Assembly (NCBI GenBank): GCA_964431545.1
Contig: CAYSLC010000039.1
Coordinates: 1 to 30,603, forward strand
Length of the DNA: 30,603 nucleotides
Direction of reading: 5' to 3'
DNA from: CAYSLC01 sp964431545
Lineage (GTDB): Bacteria; Desulfobacterota; Desulfobacteria; Desulfobacterales; JAABSP01
In this document: positions 8,660 to 15,049 of the stretch, piece by piece
Layout of the letters: each line of letters opens with the position of its first letter
Position numbering within the stretch: the stretch's first letter is position 1
Position numbers and translations under genes: made by a program
The notes under the pieces: generated by a model
The model's input: the letters and a program-made list of their open reading frames with translations, nothing else
Databases searched by the model: none
What the model was told of the DNA's origin: nothing

Positions 8660-8688
8660 TCTATAATGGAAAAAGGGGCCGATTTCAA
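8660..8688 (-). promoter_or_regulatory. sigma-70-type promoter for the binding-protein/chemoreceptor genes
   Basis: On the minus strand TTGAAA (8688-8683) is followed after exactly 17 bp by TATAGA (8665-8660). It lies 76 bp before the ATG at 8584, within an AT-rich pocket. On the opposite strand a perfect TATAAT (8662-8667) overlaps this -10 box, but it has no recognisable -35. Confidence 0.6.
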
Positions 8689-8923
8689 TGTGCAATTTTA
8701 CGGTTTGACGGACCTTCCGGCCCGCCACCCAAGCGTACGGGTGCTTTGGCCGTTGGGTGCGCCCCGGTTTTTGTGGTACGTATAACCGTTCAGAAAAAGA
8801 TTTCCAACGGGTTACCGGTCGGAGATAAACTGCATGGGGGATCTCTTCTCCGCCGCCCAACCAAAATCCTTTTCTGAAAGCGATGGGAGCAAAACATCAA
8901 TCCGAATGGAAGGGAGAATCGCC
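8689..8923 (+). other. non-coding leader region before the thiamine-binding gene
   Basis: With the promoter, this makes a 339-bp gene-free gap (8585-8923). It holds two mutually exclusive hairpins. CACCC (8726-8730) can pair with GGGTG (8739-8743), or, extended to CACCCAA (8726-8732), with TTGGGTG (8753-8759). No TPP-riboswitch signature (CTGAGA ... ACCTGA) is seen. No clear plus-strand promoter with both boxes was found. Confidence 0.4.
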
Positions 8924-9235
8924 ATGAAAGTGATCGTCGATTTCAGCCTGGTGCCCCTGGGGGTGGGGGTCTCCGTCTCCGAGTACGTGGCCGCCTGCCA
9001 CCGGGTCCTGGAGCGGTGCGGCCTCAAGACCCGGCTCCACGCCTACGGCACCAACATCGAGGGGGAGTGGGACACCGTCTTCACCGCCATCAAGCGGTGC
9101 CACGAGGTGGTCCACGAGATGGGGGCCCCCCGGATCACCACATCCATCAAGGTGGGCACCCGCACCGACCGGGATCAGACCATGGGCGACAAGGTCCAGA
9201 GCGTGGAGAAGAAGCTGACGGGGAGTGAAGGGTAG
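8924..9235 (+). CDS. MTH1187-family thiamine-binding protein
   Basis: A 103-aa cytoplasmic protein of the MTH1187/YkoF-like family (PF01910, formerly DUF77), small ferredoxin-fold proteins that bind thiamine or related pyrimidines. The start MKVIVDFSLVPLGVGVSVSEYVAAC, the core TRLHAYGTNIEGEWDTVFTAIKRCHEVV and the end RITTSIKVGTRTDR are characteristic, and the length is normal. The ATG at 8924 has AGGGAG 7 nt upstream; the earlier in-frame ATG at 8834 would add a non-conserved tail. It is a single gene, convergent with endonuclease IV 34 bp downstream. No thiamine biosynthesis or transport genes are nearby. Confidence 0.92.
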   Translation: MKVIVDFSLVPLGVGVSVSEYVAACHRVLERCGLKTRLHAYGTNIEGEWDTVFTAIKRCHEVVHEMGAPRITTSIKVGTRTDRDQTMGDKVQSVEKKLTGSEG

Positions 9236-9269
9236 CCGGACGGAAAGGACGAGACCATGAACATCGTCT

Positions 9270-10139
9270 TTACGCCTGTTCCACCAGCCCCCGCAGCCGC
9301 TCCAGGTTCACCCGGTCCCAATCCACCTCCCCCTTGGGGCTGGGGGTCTCCAGGATCTTGGGGACGCGGGCCAGCCGTGGGTCGTTGAGGAAGAAGCCGA
9401 AGGGGGCCAGGCCGATCTTGCCGTCCCCGATGTGCTCGTGGCGGTCGACCCGGGAACCGAGGTCGGTCTTGGCGTCGTTGATGTGGATCACGTACAGGTT
9501 GGCCAGCCCGATCACGGAATCGAAGGCTTCCATGGTCTTTCCGTAGGTATCCGGATCCCGGAAGTCGTACCCGGCGGCGTACATGTGGCAGGTATCCAGG
9601 CAGACGCCGATGTTCTCTTTTTGGATCACGCCGTCCGCCATTTCGGCGATCTCCTCGAAGGCGCGGCCCACCCCTTTGCCTTGGCCGGCTGTGGTCTCCA
9701 GGAGGAGCCGGGTTTTGGTTTCCGGGATCTCCGTAAAGAGCCGGTTGATCCCGTCGATCACCTGGCGGATCCCGTCCGCGGATGTGCCGCTTTTGGGCGA
9801 CCCCGGATGGAGGACCACCCAGGGGATCCCGAGGGCCGAGGAGCGGATCATCTCCGCTTTGAGGGCCGCGTAGGACTTTCCATGGACCGACGGGTCGTCG
9901 CTGGCCAGGTTGATGAGGTAGGCGGTGTGGGAGACCACGGCGTCGATGCCGGTCTTTTCTTTGGCCTCCCGGAAGGCGGAAATTTCCTCCGGCCCCACCT
10001 CCCGCTCCTTCCAGGTCCGGGAGTTCTTGGTGAAGAGCTGCAGGGCGGTGCAGCCGTATTCGGCGGCGGTGTAAATGGCGTTCTGGAGGCCGCCGGCGAT
10101 GGAGAAATGGGCGCCGAGCAGGAGCTTGGGGGATTCCAT
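9270..10139 (-). CDS. nfo: endonuclease IV (deoxyribonuclease IV)
   Basis: A 289-aa AP endonuclease that cleaves 5' of abasic sites in base-excision repair. All nine metal ligands of the trinuclear zinc site are present in the expected order: H71 (VSHTAYL), H111 (VVLHPGS), E148 (LLLETTAGQG), D182 and H185 (CLDTCHMYAAGYD), H219 (IHINDAK), D232 and H234 (DRHEHIG) and E264 (ILETPS). Spacing matches the E. coli enzyme within two or three residues, and the length is standard. The ATG at 10139 follows AAGGA by a normal spacer; longer in-frame starts add a non-conserved extension. It is divergent from cooT, with the shared control region in between. Confidence 0.97.
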   Translation of the reverse strand: MESPKLLLGAHFSIAGGLQNAIYTAAEYGCTALQLFTKNSRTWKEREVGPEEISAFREAKEKTGIDAVVSHTAYLINLASDDPSVHGKSYAALKAEMIRSSALGIPWVVLHPGSPKSGTSADGIRQVIDGINRLFTEIPETKTRLLLETTAGQGKGVGRAFEEIAEMADGVIQKENIGVCLDTCHMYAAGYDFRDPDTYGKTMEAFDSVIGLANLYVIHINDAKTDLGSRVDRHEHIGDGKIGLAPFGFFLNDPRLARVPKILETPSPKGEVDWDRVNLERLRGLVEQA

Positions 10140-10204
10140 GGCGTATCCTTTGATTTTCGGGTGACTTTTCGGACCGGTGGTGGTGGAATAGGGGACCGTC
10201 GACA

Positions 10205-10241
10205 TTGACGAACGCCCTCCGACGACTAGATTATCCATAAT
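10205..10241. promoter_or_regulatory. candidate promoter/operator between nfo and cooT
   Basis: On the plus strand TTGACG (10205-10210) is followed after 16 bp by TAGATT (10227-10232), a plausible promoter for cooT. The perfect inverted repeat ATTAT-CC-ATAAT (10230-10241) overlaps the -10 region and could be an operator. The assignment rests on motif shape only. Confidence 0.35.
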
Positions 10242-10287
10242 AGGACGTCGACCGAAACCTGTAAACGCATCAAAAAGGAGAACGCCC

Positions 10288-10476
10288 ATGTGCGACATCA
10301 ATGCATTCGTCATCGAGGACGGCCGGGAGGTCAAGATCCTGGAGAACGTGGACGTGGTGGACCAGAAGGGGGACGCCGTCCGGCTGCTCAACATTTTCGG
10401 CGAGGAGCAGACCGTCCAGGGGCGGATGGTCTCGTTCAACAACACGGAGAAGAAGATGGTCTTCGAAACGGCATAG
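10288..10476 (+). CDS. cooT: CooT-family nickel-binding protein
   Basis: A 62-aa protein that matches the CooT family along its whole length. MCDINAFV carries the essential Cys2, which provides the nickel site of the CooT homodimer. ENVDVVDQKGDAVRLLNIFGEEQTVQGRM is the conserved Sm-like core. In carboxydotrophs CooT helps deliver Ni to CO dehydrogenase, but stand-alone homologues are common in anaerobes and no CODH gene is in this window. AAAGGAG precedes the ATG. It is 10 bp upstream of a flavodoxin-like gene and probably cotranscribed with it. Confidence 0.93.
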   Translation: MCDINAFVIEDGREVKILENVDVVDQKGDAVRLLNIFGEEQTVQGRMVSFNNTEKKMVFETA

Positions 10477-10486
10477 GGAGGGCGGC

Positions 10487-11329
10487 ATGGCACAGGTGCT
10501 GGGGATCGTCGCGTCCCCGAGAAAGCTCGGCAACAGCGAGATCCTGGTCAAGGAGATCGGCCGGAGGATTCCGGGGGACCATGATATCCGCCTTCTCCGG
10601 CTCCACGATTTCCGCATCGATCCGTGCATCGGCTGTTACCGGTGCCTCTTCGGCGAGGAGCGGTGCGTTCTGGAGGACGACCTGCAAAGGGTCATCGACG
10701 CCCTGGTCGACGCCGATGCCTATATCGTGGCGGCCCCCACCTATTTCCTCTCCGCCAACGCCCGGCTCAAGGTCCTCCTCGACCGGGGGCTGGCGCTTCT
10801 GGCCCACATCGACGCCCTCTGGGGGAAGCCGGCCGTGGGGGTGGGGGTTGCCGGGATCGAGGGCCGGGCCGGGGCGATCCACCGGGACATCCATGCCTTT
10901 CTCAAGCTGATCCTGGCCGATGTCAAGGCGGTGCGCACCGTCTACGGGGCCCTTCCCGGCGAGGTCTTCACCGACGGTAGGGGGGCGGAAGCGGCCAAAA
11001 GCCTCGGAGAGGCCCTTTTCCAAGATCCCCTTCCCAGCGATGCGCCGGCCTGTCCGGTCTGCGGGGGGGACACCTTCCGGTTTCTCCGGTCCGACCGGGT
11101 CCGGTGCATGACGTGCAGCAATCCCGGTTCCGTGGAGACCGGGCCCGCCGGGCCGGTCTTCCGCGTGGCGCCGGGGGATCACGAGTTCTTCACCTCCAAG
11201 GCCGCGGCCGTGTCCCACCGGGAGTGGCTACGGGGGATGAAGGACCAGTTTCTGGAACGGAAACAGGAGATGAAGGAGGCCACCAAAGACTTCCGCAAGG
11301 GGTGGACATGGATCCGGCCCGGCGCCTGA
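10487..11329 (+). CDS. flavodoxin-like FMN reductase with C-terminal zinc ribbon
   Basis: A 280-aa cytoplasmic protein. Residues 1-150 are an NADPH-dependent FMN reductase/iron-sulfur flavoprotein-type flavodoxin fold. GIVASPRKLGNSE (6-18) is the FMN phosphate loop. The Cys set C47, C50, C53 and C60 (CIGCYRC...C) is typical of iron-sulfur flavoproteins. AAPTYFLSANARLKVLLDR follows. Residues 185-215 add a four-Cys ribbon (CPVC, C189/C192, and CMTC, C207/C210), which is less usual. The tail is helical and basic. The ATG at 10487 follows AGGGAGGGCGGC. It may carry electrons in an anaerobic redox or stress response; the partner is unknown. Confidence 0.88.
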   Translation: MAQVLGIVASPRKLGNSEILVKEIGRRIPGDHDIRLLRLHDFRIDPCIGCYRCLFGEERCVLEDDLQRVIDALVDADAYIVAAPTYFLSANARLKVLLDRGLALLAHIDALWGKPAVGVGVAGIEGRAGAIHRDIHAFLKLILADVKAVRTVYGALPGEVFTDGRGAEAAKSLGEALFQDPLPSDAPACPVCGGDTFRFLRSDRVRCMTCSNPGSVETGPAGPVFRVAPGDHEFFTSKAAAVSHREWLRGMKDQFLERKQEMKEATKDFRKGWTWIRPGA

Positions 11330-11387
11330 TCCGCCGGAACGATGCGGCCGCCTTCGAGGCCACCCGCTGAACCATAGAGAGGACGCC

Positions 11388-12779
11388 ATGGACGAGCCGC
11401 AGCCACCCTCCCCGACATCCCCCTTCGCCATCCGGAACGTCCGGCTCTTCATCCTCTTCCGGATCTTCTTCAACGCCCGGTACTACTACCCGGTCTTCAC
11501 CATCCTCTTCCTCGACTACGGCCTGACCATCGAGCAGTTCGCCCTGCTCAACGTGGCCTGGGCCGTCTCCATCGTCGTCCTGGAGGTCCCCTCGGGGGCC
11601 CTGGCCGACACCATCGGCCGGCGGAACCTCCTGGTGGCCACCGGCGTTCTCATGGTGGCGGAGATGGCCCTGATCACCTTCGCCCCCCTGGGGAACCCGA
11701 CGCTGCTGTTCGCCATCTTCCTGGCCAACCGGATCCTGAGCGGGGCGGCCGAGGCGGCGGCCAGCGGGGCGGACGAGGCCCTGGCCTACGATTCCCTGGT
11801 CCGGGAGGGGAACCCCGACGACTGGGGGCGGGTACTGGAGCGCCAGATGCGGCTCCAGTCCGCCGCCTTCATCTTCGCCATGACCCTGGGGGCGGCGGTC
11901 TACGACCCGGCCCTGATGAACCGGGCGGCCGGGTGGCTGGGGATCGAGGTCCATTTCACCCAGGCGATGACCCTGCGGATCCCGCCCTTCCTCACCCTGC
12001 TCATGGCCCTGGCCACCCTGGGGATCACCCTCCGGATGCGGGAGGTGGCCGCCGGGGACCCCGAAGCCTGCGCCGAAGCGGATGGATGCGCCGCAACCCT
12101 CATCGACGCCTTCCGGGTCACCCTGCGGGCCGGCAAATGGATATTGCGGACCCCCTTCGCCCTGGTCCTGATCCTCTTCGCCCTCCTCTACGACCACACC
12201 GTCCGGATGCTCCTGACCCTGAGCAGCGAGTACTACCGGCTCATCTCCCTGCCCGAGGCCGCCTTCGGTCTCATCGGCTCCGGGATGGCGGCCGTGGGGC
12301 TCTTCATGCCGAGGATCAGCCTGGCCTTGGCCACCCGCCGGACCCCGCTCTTCAACATGATCCTCCTGTCGGTCCTCACCCTGGCCGGCCTGATCGGCAT
12401 GACCCGCTTCATCCCCCATTACGGCCTGCTCTTCATGGTCCTTCTCTACGGCGTCATCTCCATGACCCACTTCTTTCTGAGCCACTACCTCAACCGGATC
12501 ACCGCCTCCGGCCGGCGGGCCACGGTCCTGAGCTTCAAGGGACTCTCCTACAACCTCGCCTACGGCCTCATCGGGGTCCTCTATGCCGGCGTGTCGGGAT
12601 CCGTCCGGGAGAAGATCACGGCGGCCCATCCGGACATGGGCCGGGCCGCCGCCGACGCCGCCGTCTTCCGGGAGACCATGGGATGGTTTCCCCTCTACTT
12701 TCTGGGGTTTTTCGCCATCGTGGCGGTGATCTCCCGACTGCGCCTGGGCGACTCCCGCCAGCACCGGCGCAAGGGGTAG
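11388..12779 (+). CDS. MFS transporter
   Basis: A 463-aa integral membrane protein with about 12 hydrophobic helices. The loop 2-3 motif A is clear: GALADTIGRR (70-79), preceded by VLEVPS, as in DHA-type drug/metabolite antiporters. A charged central loop at about 205-225 (REVAAGDPEACAEADG) splits the two six-helix halves. Later helices include LFNMILLSVLTLAGLIGMTRF and LLFMVLLYGVISMTHFFLSHYL. GAGAGGACGCC precedes the ATG. It lies 58 bp after the flavodoxin-like gene in the same direction. The substrate cannot be read from sequence; export of a small organic compound is a guess from family habit. Confidence 0.9.
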   Translation: MDEPQPPSPTSPFAIRNVRLFILFRIFFNARYYYPVFTILFLDYGLTIEQFALLNVAWAVSIVVLEVPSGALADTIGRRNLLVATGVLMVAEMALITFAPLGNPTLLFAIFLANRILSGAAEAAASGADEALAYDSLVREGNPDDWGRVLERQMRLQSAAFIFAMTLGAAVYDPALMNRAAGWLGIEVHFTQAMTLRIPPFLTLLMALATLGITLRMREVAAGDPEACAEADGCAATLIDAFRVTLRAGKWILRTPFALVLILFALLYDHTVRMLLTLSSEYYRLISLPEAAFGLIGSGMAAVGLFMPRISLALATRRTPLFNMILLSVLTLAGLIGMTRFIPHYGLLFMVLLYGVISMTHFFLSHYLNRITASGRRATVLSFKGLSYNLAYGLIGVLYAGVSGSVREKITAAHPDMGRAAADAAVFRETMGWFPLYFLGFFAIVAVISRLRLGDSRQHRRKG

Positions 12780-12786
12780 GGCCCTC

Positions 12787-12804
12787 CCGGAACATTGTTT
12801 CCGG
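12787..12804 (+). terminator. hairpin after the MFS gene (weak terminator candidate)
   Basis: CCGGAA (12787-12792) and TTCCGG (12799-12804) form a perfect 6-bp stem with a 6-nt loop, 8 bp after the MFS stop. The following bases (AAGATTGTTC) are only weakly T-rich, so termination may be inefficient. Confidence 0.35.
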
Positions 12805-12878
12805 AAGATTGTTCTGGATTATCGGGGCCAATTGGGGTATGGTCGAGAGATCGGCGGATCGGTCGCCCCATGGATTCG

Positions 12879-12908
12879 TCGACATCGGAGTGTCATGAAA
12901 ACCATAAT
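12879..12908 (+). promoter_or_regulatory. promoter of the riboswitch/sensor-kinase transcript
   Basis: TCGACA (12879-12884) is separated by 18 bp from CATAAT (12903-12908); each box has five of six consensus bases. The predicted transcription start, about 12914-12916, falls immediately before the first paired base of the riboswitch P1 stem at 12917. This supports both calls. Confidence 0.65.
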
Positions 12909-12916
12909 TTTGTAAC

Positions 12917-12992
12917 CAGAAAAAGCCAAACCCGCCGAAAGACGGGGACGGAAAGCCACGGGTCCGCTGCTTGCGGATAGCCGGGCCGCCTG
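12917..12992 (+). promoter_or_regulatory. cyclic-di-GMP-I (GEMM) riboswitch aptamer
   Basis: The GEMM-I motif is nearly complete. P1 is CAG (12917-12919) pairing with CTG (12990-12992). The joining segment is GCCAAAC (12925-12931). A stem is capped by the GAAA tetraloop (12937-12940; one C-A mismatch inside). The invariant block GGGACGGAAAGCCACGGG spans 12945-12962. A perfect hairpin GTCCGC/GCGGAT encloses TGCTT (12962-12978). The 3' box is AGCCGGGCCGCC (12979-12990). By hand alignment to the V. cholerae Vc2 aptamer, position 20 is G (12925), which favours c-di-GMP over cGAMP. Position 21/46 is C-G instead of G-C, a compensatory change. The ligand-stacking A47 corresponds to 12952. A terminator and a sensor-kinase gene follow. 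Confidence 0.93.
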
Positions 12993-13008
12993 AGGAAGCG
13001 GAAACAAG

Positions 13009-13054
13009 GGTCGAATCGCCTCGGGGGACGGGGAGATTCGGCCGTTTTGTTTTT
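13009..13054 (+). terminator. intrinsic terminator of the riboswitch expression platform
   Basis: GGTCGAATC (13009-13017) pairs with GATTCGGCC (13035-13043; one G-U pair). After one mismatch, CCTC (13019-13022) pairs with GGGG (13030-13033). The loop is 7 nt. One G separates the stem from TTTTGTTTTT (13045-13054). It sits between the aptamer and the kinase ATG, so it works as a conditional attenuator rather than as the end of an operon. Confidence 0.85.
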
Positions 13055-13069
13055 GGGGTGCGCTGTTTT

Positions 13070-15049
13070 ATGAGCCAGGGAGAAACCGATCGCCTGCGGG
13101 CCGAGAACGAGATGCTCAAAGGACGGGTCCGCCGACTCGAGCGGGAGCTGGAGGATCGTGACGCCGCCGAGAGGGAACTCGGGTGGCGGGAGGAGCGGAT
13201 CATCGCCCTCAACCGGCCCACGGGTGATCCCGGGGGGCTTCGGTTCGAAGATCTCTTCAAGGTGTCGGAGATCCAGGAGATCCAGGACGCCTTTGCCAGG
13301 GCCATGGGCGTGGCGTCGGTGGTCACCGACATGGACGGGGTTCCCATCACCCGGCCGTCCAACTTCAGCCGTCTGTGCGAGGATGTCCTCCGGCAAACGG
13401 AGAAGGGGCGGGAATGCTGCATCCTTTGCCGCCGGGACGTGGGACTGCCGGACCCAGACGGCGACATCCGGTACGCCTGCCTGGACGGCAACCTCTGGGG
13501 GGGCGGCACCAGCATCCGGGTGGGGCCCCGGCATGTGGCCAAATGGCTTGTCGGGCAGGTGATGGACGAGGCGTACGACGACCGGCAGACCGTGGCGGAC
13601 GCCCGGAATCTGGGCGTCTCTCCGGGGGAATTCCGGGCCGTGGTGGCCAATGTCACCCGGATGCCCCGGAGCCGATTCGACCGGATCTGCAAGGCATTGT
13701 CCCTCTTCGCCCGGCAGCTCTCCCGGCTTGCCCTCCAGAACGTCCGGCAGGCCCGGGAGATCCGTGAGCGGAAGAAGGTCGAGGCGGCCCTGAAACGGAG
13801 CGAGCACCGCTATCGACTGCTGTTCGAAAACTCTCCGGTCTCCCTCTGGGAGGAGGATTTCTCCCGGCTTCGGGCTTACCTCAAGGCCCTGCGGGAGGAG
13901 GGCATCACCGATTTCGATCGCTACTTCACCGACCATCCGGAGGAGGTGACCCGTTGCGCCGGGATGGTCCGGGTGGTGGACGTGAACCGGTCCACCCTCG
14001 ACCTCTTCGAGGCCGAAGGGAAGGAAGCGCTTCTGGGCAATCTGGACGCGCTCATCCCCGAGGGGGCCGCCGATATGCTTCGGGAAGAGGTGGTGGCCGT
14101 GGCGGAAGGGCGGACCTTCGAGGTGGAGACCATCAACCGGACCCTCACCGGCAAAGAGCTGACGGTGACGGTCAAGTCCTCCCTGCCACCCGGATTCGAG
14201 GAATCGTGGAAGCGGGTGATCGTCTCCATCTACGACCGTACCCGGCAGCGGGAGGCGGAGCGGGAGCGGATGCGGATCGAGGCCCGCCTGCTCCATGCCC
14301 AGAAGATGGAGGCGGTGGGGACCCTGGCGGGGGGGATCGCCCATGAGTTCAACAACGCCCTGCTGGTGATCACCGGGAACCTGGAGCTGTTGGAACTCCA
14401 GGGATTTCTGGAGCCCCCGAAACACCGCTACATCCGGGCCATGCGGACCTCCGCCGACCGGATGGCCTCCCTCACCGACCAGCTCCTGGCCTACGCAAGG
14501 GAGCGGAAATACCCCCACCGCCCCATCAAAATGGGCGGGCTGCTCCGGCAGACCCTCGCCCTGATCCAGCATTCCATCCCCAAGGAGGTGGTCGTGACCT
14601 CCCCCCGACCGGGGACGGAGATCACCGTGAAGGGCGATTACGTCCAGCTCCAGATGGCCCTCTCGGCGGTGCTGCTCAATGCCGCCGAGGCGATCCGGGG
14701 CAGGGGGACCATCCGGGCCGAACTCTGCCTGGAACATCTCGATCTCCCGCCGGTGGGAGACGTTTACGAATCCCCGGGCCCCCACGCGCTGATCCGGATT
14801 ACCGACAGCGGATCGGGCATGGACGAGGCGACCCAGGCCCGCCTCTTCGATCCCTTCTTCACCACCAAGTTCCAGGGGCGCGGCCTGGGGATGGCCGCGG
14901 TCTACGGCATCGTCCGGAATCACAGGGGCTGGATTTCGGTCGATTCGGCGCCGGGGAAGGGGACCCGTGTGGAGATCTATCTGCCCGTCGCGGCGGAAGA
15001 CCCGTCTCCGTCGAGGAGCGAGCGGCCTTTCCATCCGCCGGACCGGTAA
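13070..15049 (+). CDS. PocR-PAS sensor histidine kinase under riboswitch control
   Basis: A 659-aa soluble kinase with no membrane segment. Residues 5-50 are a coiled coil. Residues 57-225 are a PocR sensory domain (LRFEDLFKVSEIQEIQDAFARA..., GVASVVTDMDGVPIT, Cys at 103, 116, 117, 120 and 137). Residues 245-395 are a PAS-like domain. The HisKA phosphoacceptor is H425 in GGIAHEFNNALL. The ATPase domain has LLNAAEAI (N537), DSGSGMD (579-585), FDPFFTTK (593-600) and GRGLGMA (603-609). There is no receiver domain and no adjacent response regulator. The ATG at 13070 lies after the terminator and follows GGGGTG by 9 nt; the upstream in-frame TTG falls inside the riboswitch. The 3' end overlaps the convergent MATE gene by 73 bp. 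Confidence 0.92.
   Translation: MSQGETDRLRAENEMLKGRVRRLERELEDRDAAERELGWREERIIALNRPTGDPGGLRFEDLFKVSEIQEIQDAFARAMGVASVVTDMDGVPITRPSNFSRLCEDVLRQTEKGRECCILCRRDVGLPDPDGDIRYACLDGNLWGGGTSIRVGPRHVAKWLVGQVMDEAYDDRQTVADARNLGVSPGEFRAVVANVTRMPRSRFDRICKALSLFARQLSRLALQNVRQAREIRERKKVEAALKRSEHRYRLLFENSPVSLWEEDFSRLRAYLKALREEGITDFDRYFTDHPEEVTRCAGMVRVVDVNRSTLDLFEAEGKEALLGNLDALIPEGAADMLREEVVAVAEGRTFEVETINRTLTGKELTVTVKSSLPPGFEESWKRVIVSIYDRTRQREAERERMRIEARLLHAQKMEAVGTLAGGIAHEFNNALLVITGNLELLELQGFLEPPKHRYIRAMRTSADRMASLTDQLLAYARERKYPHRPIKMGGLLRQTLALIQHSIPKEVVVTSPRPGTEITVKGDYVQLQMALSAVLLNAAEAIRGRGTIRAELCLEHLDLPPVGDVYESPGPHALIRITDSGSGMDEATQARLFDPFFTTKFQGRGLGMAAVYGIVRNHRGWISVDSAPGKGTRVEIYLPVAAEDPSPSRSERPFHPPDR

Noticed and set aside
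8585..8860. N-terminal 92-residue extension of the binding protein
   Set aside because: It would run through the promoter and ribosome site; a good signal peptide begins at 8584.
8585..8923. TPP riboswitch upstream of the thiamine-binding gene
   Set aside because: The conserved CTGAGA and ACCTGA segments are absent; only simple hairpins are seen.
12917..12992. 3',3'-cGAMP (GEMM-Ib) riboswitch
   Set aside because: The discriminating base aligns to G (12925), not A, so c-di-GMP is the better ligand call, pending test.
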